Source: Planctomycetota bacterium (lineage in GTDB: Bacteria > Planctomycetota > B15-G4). From it: DNA of 64,000 nucleotides. Position numbers and translations under genes: made by a program. Positions within the stretch are counted from its first letter, which is position 1. Each line of letters starts with the position of its first letter. The stretch spans positions 372,001 through 436,000 of the forward strand of contig BQJR01000001.1 in the NCBI GenBank assembly GCA_021604805.1. The letters run 5' to 3'. Positions 18,501 through 26,392 of this stretch are shown piece by piece. The notes under the pieces are model-generated. The model ran no database searches and was not told where the DNA came from. It saw only the letters and a program-made list of their open reading frames with translations.

Positions 18501-19819
18501 ATCTCTCGTCGGGCATGGCGCCGCTTCCACGCTACGGAGGATGGGTCGAGCCTACCGACATCGATGGCGACGGCGACATCGACTTCATCCTGAGTGCGGC
18601 CCTCAATGAGTTCGACTCTGACGCCGTTGCGAGCTCGCTCATGGGAGCGACCTACAGTTGGGGAACCTACCTACTACTCGCCGAACCCGGCGACTCAACC
18701 TCTCCCATGCAGTACGTGACATCGGACTTCGCAGGGACCGCGCTTGATCAGTTTATCAACACGTCCACCACCGACGGAACAACGCCGGTCTCTGGTGAGA
18801 CTCATTTCTTTGGTACGGGTGTGCCTGGCGACTTCAACGCGGACGGACTCCTCGATGTGCTCCTGGTCGGTAATGAGGCAGCAGTCCACCGACTGCTCGT
18901 CAACACATCGTCCGTCGACATGGATGGCGAGATTACGACGCTCTCCTTTGAAGACAGAACTGCGAAGGATTCGAACAACGCGGACGGAGACCCCGATGGC
19001 TGGGGCGATGCCGAGGAAGACGGCATCACCTGGGTTGAAGGCTGGAGCGGTCCCGCAGCCGTCGGCGATTTCGACGGTGACGGCGTTCATGATGCGATCG
19101 TGACCAACTATGAGCAGGGTGCTCAGAGTGACCTATTTCTCTCATCCAGCGAGACTCCTGGCGGACCGTGGATCTCAGGCATTGATCCTCCCGGCGGCGC
19201 GATCAGCGGACGCATTATCACGTTGCGGGGTGCAGGCCTCTCGGGAGTGAATTCCCTCGAGGTTTTCAACGACGCGAGTTACTCAGGGAGCGGCGTGATC
19301 GTCTCGGCGAGCGCCAACAAGGTCAGGCTACGAATGCCCTCTACAGCACCGTTGGGGAACCTTCAAATGCGACTCTCAAATGGCAGCGCAGATTCAAACG
19401 AGATTACTTATTCACATCTTTATGCTCGCCCAAAAGTGAGCGTTCAGTTCACTGGGGTCCCCAAGGTGGTGATCGAGGTTTCGGACAAAGACGGTTTTTC
19501 TGATCTCGATATCATGGACAACCCCGATGGTGGATTCCGCATCGAGTTCATCCGCGGCGGCTCTACAATTGCGAGTTGGAATGATGAGTGCGTCTGGGGG
19601 ATGTATCCGAGCGAGACCCCTGTTTGGTCAACTCAATACTCGGAACTCGCAGATGGAACAGCCGTCTGCACGATCACTTCCACTGGATCCACCGCAGGTG
19701 GGTGCAGTCCTATTGAGTTCGGAAGCAGTTCGGGCCAACTCGATTCTGGCGACACCGTGCGCGTAACGCTTCGCGATGAGAATGGGGCTCTCACCATTGT
19801 AGAGGCGATTCGCCCCTAG
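15530..19819 (+). CDS. Giant secreted FG-GAP/VCBS repeat protein with a TIG domain
   Basis: The ATG follows GAGGGA (15518-15523) by six bases. The 1,429-residue product has a signal peptide (SYIVLLAAFTIAPSKIVAQ). At least twelve Asp-rich loops of the FG-GAP/VCBS type occur through residues 60-1200, for example DLDADGDSD, DVDDDGVVD, DLDNDGDLD, DIDLDGDLD, DLDGDGRLD, DLEGDGDLD, DADGDGDQD, DIDGDGDID and DFDGDGVHD. These suggest one or two calcium-binding seven-bladed propellers. An IPT/TIG domain is at about 1213-1298 (GIDPPGGAISGRIITLRGAGL), followed by a ~130-residue beta tail. Two sampled 60-base lines have 50-53% G+C against 60-82% nearby, and third positions often end in A/T, so recent acquisition or different selection is likely. 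Function unknown; adhesion or extracellular sensing is plausible. Confidence 0.85.
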   Translation: MRSTKLSYIVLLAAFTIAPSKIVAQSSPILELATVGSGVTDIADSNLDVATRFTYEADAADLDADGDSDLLWGNMAILADGSGGWAYSLIEGSQGLQLLWNRTDDSICEPGTLCDPCAAPSPALYELAPATFFEAEAGTISWINNEAPSVRDTEVGDVDDDGVVDIYVSAGIGVDPDDIEDVWTSDESALTQNRILMGNVTSLSCGESRTWTDDSFGADQALGGTASNADRLPLSSVNSCGVAMHDLDNDGDLDIVVGNYGPEFTAAVNTVLLNDGTGHFSVMSNPFSAKPNGGASADVEIGDIDGDTHLDIVVANANPYRHHVVDSGYSLVDALAAPHRNEVWVSRLGETPPVFGWTLLPVADLPDPPGQPSVSLDPPYNDHGFWNDTRSVSLSDIDLDGDLDIAFANNGWAESRPDFRIHPRSELPGQASQLLLNMGNLQTHYNGGSGAATGYGLNEYLDVSYAIPYGLHAGPAALFLRWRALLDLEFTPAGASAADIDEYYEASPSRSDPTPDDYPDLAVAAGPMARNSVLVNNADWQMVSSGLGALTKGRFYRGEWRIDSSAGPFPSAFDPPLPNVSDELSTSGPLGFNRNVTLYTHDIDWADLDGDGRLDLFTADGDSRRGEVNSLYLYRGHTAGFRWSGPSDEGALLPFRNSVLAYGISTGDLEGDGDLDVVLAGVPTALIYQNQRIGQVGDGPVFEEATFTERSGLLPFTSQNSLFAPLLTESVVLFDADGDGDQDMIIGGYPAYADNGIPHHSKNEALHWYYPNDDYYSPLDAPVGSGSSVAPQTHHYLIQGMSGEFSDVTLDDDGGTPWLDLGDRIHNTIPDRLRAGDLDNDGHEDVVVGYRLVDEILYPHMFAGSTFDIEEIDPADWQLAIGLWFNDGLGHLVDRTIDALGAWNDTSPPDPDDLWNQVREDRYEGIAIVDVEGDGDLDLVMGGHSNAGGSGENRWFINMGGAQKDIGGAYNWHTGQFQIAGLEGGALEDWDLSSGMAPLPRYGGWVEPTDIDGDGDIDFILSAALNEFDSDAVASSLMGATYSWGTYLLLAEPGDSTSPMQYVTSDFAGTALDQFINTSTTDGTTPVSGETHFFGTGVPGDFNADGLLDVLLVGNEAAVHRLLVNTSSVDMDGEITTLSFEDRTAKDSNNADGDPDGWGDAEEDGITWVEGWSGPAAVGDFDGDGVHDAIVTNYEQGAQSDLFLSSSETPGGPWISGIDPPGGAISGRIITLRGAGLSGVNSLEVFNDASYSGSGVIVSASANKVRLRMPSTAPLGNLQMRLSNGSADSNEITYSHLYARPKVSVQFTGVPKVVIEVSDKDGFSDLDIMDNPDGGFRIEFIRGGSTIASWNDECVWGMYPSETPVWSTQYSELADGTAVCTITSTGSTAGGCSPIEFGSSSGQLDSGDTVRVTLRDENGALTIVEAIRP

Positions 19820-19827
19820 ACCGAACA

Positions 19828-19848
19828 TGGAGCACCACTGCGGCTCCA
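19828..19848. terminator. Small hairpin between convergent genes
   Basis: TGGAGC (19828-19833) pairs with GCTCCA (19843-19848) around a nine-base loop, nine bases after the FG-GAP stop and about 50 before the dnaE2 stop on the other strand. It could end either transcript, but the stem is short and no T-run follows. Confidence 0.35.
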
Positions 19849-19899
19849 AGGTCAGTTGCTCACCTGGGTCGATCAGGGCTCACGCATGCTCTGACCTCC

Positions 19900-22800
19900 T
19901 CAGTGATAGTCGTGCGACGCCAGGCCCTCGAGTTGTTCACCCCACAGCGGCCAGAGCCTCTTCGCGCGTAGGTTCACCACGCCGTCGGCGCGTTCGAGCG
20001 GACCTTCGGCCAGGATCATCGGGGCGCGCAGACCGTCGCGGCAGCGTTCGCCGACCTCCGGAGTGACGATCAAGTTCACGAAACCGGTTTCATCCTCGAG
20101 CGTGACGAAGCACAGCCCGCCCGCCGTGGGCGGCATCTGGCGACAGATCGCGAGGCCGGCGGCGCGCACACCGGTGCTGCGTGTCGCGCTCGGGGAACGT
20201 TGTGCGGCCGCACGCGTCTTGGCGGCGCGCGCGCCGACATCGCGAGCGCCGCGCGCCACGGCGGCTTTGCTGCGTCGCCCGGCCACGATCTCGCGCGCGG
20301 TCCACACGTCGAGCTCGGTGAGCTTCGGGCGCAGCTCCCTCATCAAGTGTCGCGTGGGGCTCGCGCCTCCCTGGCGGTAGTTCTCGCAAACGCGTTCGAA
20401 GGCACGCAGATCTCGGAGCGCGACATCGCCTTCGTCCGGGAACACCGTGGCGAGCGGGCCGCCGTCGGCATGACCGAGCTTGGCGACCTCCCAGAGCGCT
20501 TGGCGACGTCGCGTGTCGAAGGCGCGCAGCGCGCCGAGCCGCGCGAGCGCTTCCATCTGACGCGTGTCGAGGCCGAGTCGGCGCGCCACGTCGGCGGGAT
20601 CGGTGAACGGTCCGAGGCGTTCTTGGGAGGTGAGTCCGCGGCGCACAGCGTCTTCTTGCGCAGGACCGAAACCGCGCACCATGTGGAAGCCGAGACGCAC
20701 GGCGAGTTGCGCGTCGCCTCGCTCAGGCTCGTGCCACTGCAAGCTGCTGTCCCACGCGCTCTGCGTGACGTCCACCGGAAGCACGATCACGCCGTGACGC
20801 TCGGCGTCGCTGACCAACACGGCGGGCGCGTAGAAACCCATCGGCTGCGCGTTCAACAGCGCGCACAAGAACGGCGCCGGCCAGTGACACTTGAGCCAAG
20901 CCGACACCCACGCCAGCCGCGCAAAAGAAGCCGCGTGCGACTCGGGGAAACCGAAGTCCGCGAAGGAGATCATCTGCGCGTGGATCTGTTCGGCGGCGGC
21001 CTTCGGGATGCCGCGCGCCGCGAGTCCCGCGAGCAGTCGTTCCGAGAGCGCCGCCATGCGCGCGTGACTGCGCTTGTGTCCCATGGCGCGACGCAGCTCG
21101 TCGGCCTCACCGGGCGAGAAACCGGCGACCTCGACCGCGATGCGCATGCCTTGCTCCTGGAACAGCGGCACGCCGAGCGTTCGCCCCAGGATCGGTTCGA
21201 GCAGCGGGTGCGCACAGCTCGACGGTTCACGCCCGGCACGACGACGCAGATAGGGATGCACCATGTCGCCCTGGATCGGGCCCGGGCGGATGAGCGCGAC
21301 TTCGACCACCAGGTCGTAGAGCTTGCGCGGACGCAGCCGCGGCAGGCAGTTCATCTGCGCGCGCGACTCCACCTGGAACACGCCCACGGTGTCGGCGGCG
21401 CAGAGCAGGTCCCAGGTGGCTTCGTCGTGAGTGGGGATCGTGTGCAGCGCGAAGGGCTGCCCGCCGACGGGCAGCGCGGGGCGTGCGGCCGAGGCTGCGT
21501 CGCTCGCGCGCGTCGCGTCAGCGCACTCGCCACGCGTCGCGCCGCATTCACGCACCACTCCGCCCGCAGCGGTCTGTGGCGAGGCGCGCGATGGCGGGGC
21601 GAGACCACCGGGCTGCGCGCGCAGCGTTTCGAGTGAGCGCAAGCAACGGTCGAGCACGGTGAGCATGCCGAGGCCGAGCAGGTCGATCTTGAGCACGCCG
21701 AGGCCGCCGAGGTCGTCCTTGTCCCAAGGGATCACGGTGCGGCCGGGCATCGCGGCCGGCTCCACGGGCATGGAGTCGGTGAGCGGTTCGCCGGTGATGA
21801 TCATGCCGCCCACGTGGATCGAAAGATGACGCGGCAGGCCGCACATGCGCTTCACCACCGAGAGCAGCAGCGGCAGGCGCGGGTCCGACGCTTCCCAACC
21901 TTCGGGCAGCCCGTCGCGGTCGGCGTCGAAGCGTCGCCCGACACTCTTGGCGAGACGGTCGACCTCGGCCGTGTCGAAGCCGAAGGCCTTGGCGGCGTCG
22001 CGTACGGCGGAGCGCGCGCGGTAGGTGATCACCTCGGCGGCCAGCGCGGCGTGGTCGCGGCCATAACGCGCATAGACGTACTGCAACACGCGCTCGCGGT
22101 CTTGGTGCGCGATGTCGATGTCGATGTCGGGCCACTCGCCGCGCTCTTCGGAGAGGAAGCGTTCGAAGAGCAGTTGCCCGCTCACGGGATCCACCGAGGT
22201 GATGCCGAGCACGTAGCAGACCGCCGAGTTGGCCGCCGAGCCGCGCCCTTGGCAGAGGATCTGCTCGCGCTCGCAGAAGCGCACGATGTCGTGCACGAGC
22301 AGGAAGTAGCCGGCCATGCCGAGCCGCTCGATCACGTCGAGTTCGTGCGCGAGTTGTTTCGCGGCGGCGGCCGTCATCGGGCGGTAGCGTTCGGCGGCGC
22401 CGGCTTGCACCGCGGCGTGCAGCACGGAGAAGGCCGTCTCCCCTGGCGGCACGTCGACACGCGGGAAGCGGTAGGAGAAGGAGCCGAGATCGAAGCGACA
22501 ACGGTGCGCGAGCTCCACGCTCTGCGCGAGCGCCTCGGGGTGATCGCGGAACAGGTGCTGGATGCGCGCGATCGGACGCAGGCAGAACTCGGCGTTGGGC
22601 AGCAAGCGCGTGCCGGCTTCTTCGAGCGTGACGCCGTGGCGCACACAGGCCAACACGTCGTGCAGCACCTTGTCGCCGCGATGCGTGAAGCGCACGCCCC
22701 CGGTGACGACCAGCGGCAACCCGAAACGCGCCGCGCGTGCACGCTGCACTTGTTGCCCGCGACGGTCGCGCTTGAGCAGCCGGTCGTGGACGGCGAGCGC

Positions 22801-23391
22801 GAGCTGGCCGGCGCCGAAACCGTCGACCAGTTGCTCGACAACGTGCTCGGGGAGATGCGGGCCGGGCAACGCGAGCAGACCCGCGTGTTCCGCGAGCAGT
22901 GCGCTCGGCGCGGTGCATGGCAACTTGCGATCACGCCCGCGCGCAGCCGACACGAGGCGACACAAGCTGCGCCAACCGAGGTCGTTCTCGGCGAGCAACA
23001 CGAGGCGGTCGTCGGCGTGGGCCGGGCGCCCGTTGTCGTTGCGCACGAGACTGCGCTCGAGCGTGAGTGTGGTGCCGTGGACCACCGGCAAGCTGGCGGC
23101 GCGACCGGCGACGTGCAGACGCGGACTGCCGTAAAGAGCGTCGCGATCGGTGAGCGCCAGCGCGGCGTAACCCAACTCGGCGGCGCGCTCCACCAAGCTC
23201 TCGGGCTCGCTGGCCCCGCGCTGAAAGCTGAACGCCGACTGACACGAGAGCTCGGCGTAGAGCGCGTCCTGGCGCGGCGTGCGCACGTGGACAGCCGGCG
23301 CCGACGCAGTCAGCGCGCTCGCACTCGACTCACGCGGCTCACGCACTTCGCGTGAGGAACGCGCGCCCCGCTCGACAGGTCGCCGCCCCAT
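19900..23391 (-). CDS. dnaE2: Error-prone DNA polymerase III alpha subunit DnaE2 (ImuC)
   Basis: The 1,163-residue C-family polymerase carries out mutagenic translesion synthesis with ImuA and ImuB. An N-terminal PHP domain is at about 42-270 (YAELSCQSAFSFQRGAS, ALTDRDALYG). The palm carboxylates sit in EWPDIDIDIAHQDRERV, the equivalent of the PDxDxDF of DnaE, and in LKIDLLGLGML. The C-terminal OB fold (GGLCFVTLEDETGFVNLIV) ends with the family-like tail LASHDYH. An unusual Ala/Gly/Ser-rich insert of about 50 residues follows LRSLETLRAQPGG before QPFALHTIPTHD. The ATG shares its A with the imuB stop (TGATG), so the cassette is translationally coupled. Confidence 0.95.
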   Translation of the reverse strand: MGRRPVERGARSSREVREPRESSASALTASAPAVHVRTPRQDALYAELSCQSAFSFQRGASEPESLVERAAELGYAALALTDRDALYGSPRLHVAGRAASLPVVHGTTLTLERSLVRNDNGRPAHADDRLVLLAENDLGWRSLCRLVSAARGRDRKLPCTAPSALLAEHAGLLALPGPHLPEHVVEQLVDGFGAGQLALAVHDRLLKRDRRGQQVQRARAARFGLPLVVTGGVRFTHRGDKVLHDVLACVRHGVTLEEAGTRLLPNAEFCLRPIARIQHLFRDHPEALAQSVELAHRCRFDLGSFSYRFPRVDVPPGETAFSVLHAAVQAGAAERYRPMTAAAAKQLAHELDVIERLGMAGYFLLVHDIVRFCEREQILCQGRGSAANSAVCYVLGITSVDPVSGQLLFERFLSEERGEWPDIDIDIAHQDRERVLQYVYARYGRDHAALAAEVITYRARSAVRDAAKAFGFDTAEVDRLAKSVGRRFDADRDGLPEGWEASDPRLPLLLSVVKRMCGLPRHLSIHVGGMIITGEPLTDSMPVEPAAMPGRTVIPWDKDDLGGLGVLKIDLLGLGMLTVLDRCLRSLETLRAQPGGLAPPSRASPQTAAGGVVRECGATRGECADATRASDAASAARPALPVGGQPFALHTIPTHDEATWDLLCAADTVGVFQVESRAQMNCLPRLRPRKLYDLVVEVALIRPGPIQGDMVHPYLRRRAGREPSSCAHPLLEPILGRTLGVPLFQEQGMRIAVEVAGFSPGEADELRRAMGHKRSHARMAALSERLLAGLAARGIPKAAAEQIHAQMISFADFGFPESHAASFARLAWVSAWLKCHWPAPFLCALLNAQPMGFYAPAVLVSDAERHGVIVLPVDVTQSAWDSSLQWHEPERGDAQLAVRLGFHMVRGFGPAQEDAVRRGLTSQERLGPFTDPADVARRLGLDTRQMEALARLGALRAFDTRRRQALWEVAKLGHADGGPLATVFPDEGDVALRDLRAFERVCENYRQGGASPTRHLMRELRPKLTELDVWTAREIVAGRRSKAAVARGARDVGARAAKTRAAAQRSPSATRSTGVRAAGLAICRQMPPTAGGLCFVTLEDETGFVNLIVTPEVGERCRDGLRAPMILAEGPLERADGVVNLRAKRLWPLWGEQLEGLASHDYH

Positions 23392-24884
23392 CAGTCGAGT
23401 TCACCGAGCAACAGCCAGCGCCGCGCGCGCAGGTCACGGCCCACGCGGTAGAGCGCGCCGTCGCAGGTGAGCAGTTCGTACTCGTCGCGCGCCCAAGGAT
23501 GCTCGCTCCACCACCCACCTTCGAGACGACGCGGCGGCGAGAGCCTTTCGATGTCGAGTTGACGCGCGCCCCAACGAAAGCCCACGAGCTGCCCACCGGC
23601 GAGCAGCGGCACCAGGTTCTCCGGCGGCTCGTGTTGACGCAGCACGAGCGGTGAGTGCGCGTCGGCTGGGCGCACGCGTGTGCTCGCTGCCGACTCGGGT
23701 ACGCGCGCGCCCGACGCCGCGCGCGTACTGCCGCGCTCCCCCGCGCGCCCGCCCCCGCGCGTGCCGCCTTGCGCCGGGCCTCGCGAGGCCTTCACGCGTT
23801 CGGCGTGCGCCCAGCGCCGTTCGGGCAAGTGCTCCGCACGCGACGTCAAAGGTTGCACCGCTTGCGCACCGAGCAGCTCGCCCGCGCGCGCGAGCGCTTC
23901 ACGCCGCCGAGAAGCATCGCGCGAGACCTCGCTGAAGAGGGCGTTCTGGTGCACCGCTTGTGCGCCGCTCTGCGCCACGCGCAAGGCGAAGCCGAGCACG
24001 GCGCGCGGCGGCGCTTGCTGCGTGAGTTGCTGACACAACAGGTCGAGCAGCAGCGCCGCGCGCGTTTCCGCTTCGGGCAGGCGCAACTCGAAACTCTGCA
24101 CGCGTTGTTCGGACGGCGCGCCTTCGGGAGCGTCGAGCTGCAAGCGCAAGACGAGCTTCAGCGCCCCTTCGCCGAGTTGCGTGAGCGCCGACGCGAGCCG
24201 CGCGCAAGCCTCGGCGAGCAAGGGTTCGAGTTGCGGCAGCCGGTCCACCGGGTGCGCGCAGGCGTGCTCCACGCACAGCGCGTCGCGGGGGGCTTCGGGG
24301 CACAGGCTGCGCTCGTCGAGGCCGCGCGCGAGACGATGCAGCGCGAGACCTTCGGCGCCGTAACGCGTCTCCACCGAGGCGGCGGGCAGCGCGGCCAGGT
24401 CGCCGAGCGTCTCCAGGCCGAGCGGGGCCCAGCGCTTGGCCAGCCGCGGCGGGATCTCGAGCACTTGCAGCGGCAGCCGCGAGAGGAACAGCGCTTCGTC
24501 GCCTGGGGGGATCAGCAGCGCGGTGTCGTATGCTGCCTCGTCGTGCCTCGGGCTCTCAGGGTTCTCGGGACTCCCAGAGGCCTCGCTTCGAGACGCTCCA
24601 CCGCCCCGCCGCCTCCCCAAGCGGACGCCGTGTCGAGCAGCCAACTCCGCCGTGAGCCGACGCGAGGCCAAGGCCATGCCACGCGCACGCTCGGGAGCCA
24701 GCGCTGCACGCAGAGCCGCGAAGAGCCCCGCCGGCTCACCGTGGATCCGCTCGGTGCCACGCGGGTCGAGCAGCACGAGGTCGCCGTGAATCTCGATCCA
24801 TGGTGCCGCGACGAGCAACCGACGCGCGAGCTCGGCGTCGGCGCGCGGCAAGCACACGGCAGCGAAACGTGGGAAACGGGTCAC
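23391..24884 (-). CDS. imuB: ImuB, inactive Y-family polymerase-like mutasome subunit
   Basis: The 497-residue protein lies between imuA and dnaE2. In known cassettes ImuB links ImuA, DnaE2 and the beta clamp and lacks the polymerase carboxylates. Here the N-terminal palm region is short and degenerate (RFAAVCLPRADAELA... ERARGMALASRRLTAELAARHG). The little-finger/helix-hairpin-helix part is recognisable (LEIPPRLAKRWAPLGLETLGDLAALP... YGAEGLALHRLARGLDE). The C-terminus ends in WWSEHPWARDEYELL...LYRVGRD, typical of this family. Arg/Gly/Ser-rich spacers near 95-115 and 370-400 look disordered. It starts at GTG three bases after the imuA stop. Confidence 0.9.
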   Translation of the reverse strand: MTRFPRFAAVCLPRADAELARRLLVAAPWIEIHGDLVLLDPRGTERIHGEPAGLFAALRAALAPERARGMALASRRLTAELAARHGVRLGRRRGGGASRSEASGSPENPESPRHDEAAYDTALLIPPGDEALFLSRLPLQVLEIPPRLAKRWAPLGLETLGDLAALPAASVETRYGAEGLALHRLARGLDERSLCPEAPRDALCVEHACAHPVDRLPQLEPLLAEACARLASALTQLGEGALKLVLRLQLDAPEGAPSEQRVQSFELRLPEAETRAALLLDLLCQQLTQQAPPRAVLGFALRVAQSGAQAVHQNALFSEVSRDASRRREALARAGELLGAQAVQPLTSRAEHLPERRWAHAERVKASRGPAQGGTRGGGRAGERGSTRAASGARVPESAASTRVRPADAHSPLVLRQHEPPENLVPLLAGGQLVGFRWGARQLDIERLSPPRRLEGGWWSEHPWARDEYELLTCDGALYRVGRDLRARRWLLLGELD

Positions 24885-24887
24885 AGA

Positions 24888-25616
24888 TCAAGACCCCGCG
24901 TGCGTGCGTGGCGCAGCCTGAGGAACACACTCGAAGTCCTCCGCCCGCAGGAGCAACTCTGCATTTCCACGAGCCCCTGATGCCGCACGATGACGCAACA
25001 GACGCAGCTTGAGATCGGGTGCGTCGAGCCCTAGGTCCCAGATGCCGGCACGCGGCGTGATCTGCAGGTTCACCTCGAGCAGGCACGGCGAGGCCGAGCC
25101 CGCGAGGCAGCGCCGATGATCCTGAAGCAGGAGCACGGCGCAGCGTGCGCGCCGCGCCAAGCGTTCGAGCCGGAAGAAAGATGCTGGGGGCGCGGGCCCC
25201 GGGGGCATGTCGAGCACGACGAGCGCATGGGCCCGCGCGCGCAACAACAAGTCGGCGCTGCGCAGCGCCTGGGTCGAACGCGCTGGGGAACGCGATGCCG
25301 GCACGCGCAGCAAGTCGAGGCGCTCGAGTGCGAGCCGCGCTGTGGCCGGACAGAAACCGCCACCGCCGTCGACCCAGGCGGCTGCAACCCCTGCGGCTTG
25401 GGCCTGCCGCACGGCGCCCAGGGCCAGACTGCTACGCCCTCGCCCGCGCAGCTCGACAAGCCCGCCAAAGGGCCAACCACCAGCTAAGCATGCGTCGAGT
25501 GAGAGCCAGCCTGTCGGGAGCGATGGCTCTACGTACGCAGACTCCGAGGCTCCAAGCGAGAGGTGTTTGAAGCGCGCTGCGAGCGCCTCGTCAGTGCGTT
25601 TCTTGGTGGAAGCCAT
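24888..25616 (-). CDS. imuA: ImuA-like RecA-fold protein of the mutagenesis cassette
   Basis: The 242-residue protein is first in the imuA-imuB-dnaE2 operon. The core resembles a RecA/SulA-like fold: LPTGWLSLDACLAGGWPFGGLVELRGRGRSSLALGAV, where the phosphate-loop position reads GRGRSS rather than GxxxxGK[ST], so ATP binding is doubtful. Further strands include ALVVLDMPPG and AVLLLQDHRR, and the C-terminus ITPRAGIWDLGLDAPDLKLRLLRHRA matches the usual ImuA ending in style. ImuA binds RecA and ImuB in other bacteria. The ATG is five bases from a direct-repeat motif described separately. Confidence 0.85.
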   Translation of the reverse strand: MASTKKRTDEALAARFKHLSLGASESAYVEPSLPTGWLSLDACLAGGWPFGGLVELRGRGRSSLALGAVRQAQAAGVAAAWVDGGGGFCPATARLALERLDLLRVPASRSPARSTQALRSADLLLRARAHALVVLDMPPGPAPPASFFRLERLARRARCAVLLLQDHRRCLAGSASPCLLEVNLQITPRAGIWDLGLDAPDLKLRLLRHRAASGARGNAELLLRAEDFECVPQAAPRTHAGS

Positions 25617-25621
25617 GTACC

Positions 25622-25636
25622 TAACATCTACCGAAC
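25622..25636 (-). promoter_or_regulatory. Direct-repeat SOS-box-like motif before imuA
   Basis: The plus strand reads TAAC-N7-GAAC, which on the imuA strand is GTTC-N7-GTTA. This is one base from GTTC-N7-GTTC, the direct-repeat LexA box known in Alphaproteobacteria. It sits 6-20 bases before the imuA ATG, where the ribosome site would be. Being ahead of an SOS-type cassette supports it; the close distance and single mismatch weaken it. Confidence 0.4.
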
Positions 25637-26392
25637 ATCCAGCGCGGTCAAGAGGGGCCGAAGGCGCGCCCTCGCGGTTTCGATCACACGCGGGCAGTCA
25701 CCCCCTGCGCTGCAACCACCATCGCCCAGGCACCGCGCGTACGAGGCCGCGTCGCGTCGCCTGATGGAACGGAAGCGCACGCCGTAGCCTTGACTTCCCC
25801 CAATTGCCGGGAGAGGATCCGCCGCTCTCATGTCCTGCCGCCCCCTCCTCTTCGCGTTCGCCTTGATGCTCCTGGGCGCCTCAGCGTCCTCGCTGGACGT
25901 CAACGCACCGGGTCTCGCGCAGCCTTCAGCGCACTCAGAGTTCGGGGGGAGCACGCCTTCCGAACTGGGGTCGCACGGTCGCACGAGAGCAGCGCACAGC
26001 ATGTGCCGGCTGGGCACCGAGGTCGCGCTCCTGAGCCATTTCGGCTCTGAGTTGCTCGACGACGACCCCGAGGAGTTGCACGGCAGCCTGCCCTCCACGA
26101 AGAGCATCGCGGTACCGGCGCCACGTCCGACCTCTTGCGTGCGCCACGACGGCGTGCCAGCAGCGAACTCGACGAACCCGCTCAGCGGGCTCCCGCGCGG
26201 ACCTCCCGAGCGCGGCTGACAGCCGAGTTCCGTGCCCCCTCTTGCGGACTTGCGGTGTGACCGCAAGCGCCACGCGAGGACGACCCGCCGACGTCCGGCG
26301 AGCCCAGGGCCCCTTCACGTCGTTCGCGACAGCCGGTCGCCTGAGTACCGCCAGCGCGTGTGCCAGGGACCACTGCAGGTCCAAGATCCACC
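25637..26392. other. Long upstream region between the mutasome and efflux operons
   Basis: The 756 bases between imuA and the efflux adaptor contain one candidate gene, at 25830-26219, which is listed separately. The promoters of both divergent operons must lie here or inside that frame. No RNA gene, strong hairpin or transposon end was seen. Bases 26220-26392 hold no feature that I could support. Confidence 0.4.
25830..26219 (+). CDS. Possible small secreted protein upstream of the efflux operon
   Basis: The 129-residue frame begins at an ATG with GGGAGAGGAT upstream and a convincing signal peptide (MSCRPLLFAFALMLLGASAS). The mature part is Ser/Pro/His-rich with two cysteines (HSMCRLGTE, TSCVRHDG) and no recognisable domain. 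Composition is less codon-biased than neighbouring genes, and several antisense frames are also open, so it may be spurious. If real, its position 170 bases ahead of the RND adaptor suggests an accessory or regulatory envelope protein. Confidence 0.42.
   Translation: MSCRPLLFAFALMLLGASASSLDVNAPGLAQPSAHSEFGGSTPSELGSHGRTRAAHSMCRLGTEVALLSHFGSELLDDDPEELHGSLPSTKSIAVPAPRPTSCVRHDGVPAANSTNPLSGLPRGPPERG

Noticed and set aside
15289..19890. Transposon or prophage explanation for the low-GC segment
   Set aside because: No transposase, integrase, terminal inverted repeats or target duplication was seen.
20200..23355. Long plus-strand frames opposite dnaE2
   Set aside because: They are shadows of the polymerase gene, with typical Arg/Glu/His-rich antisense composition.
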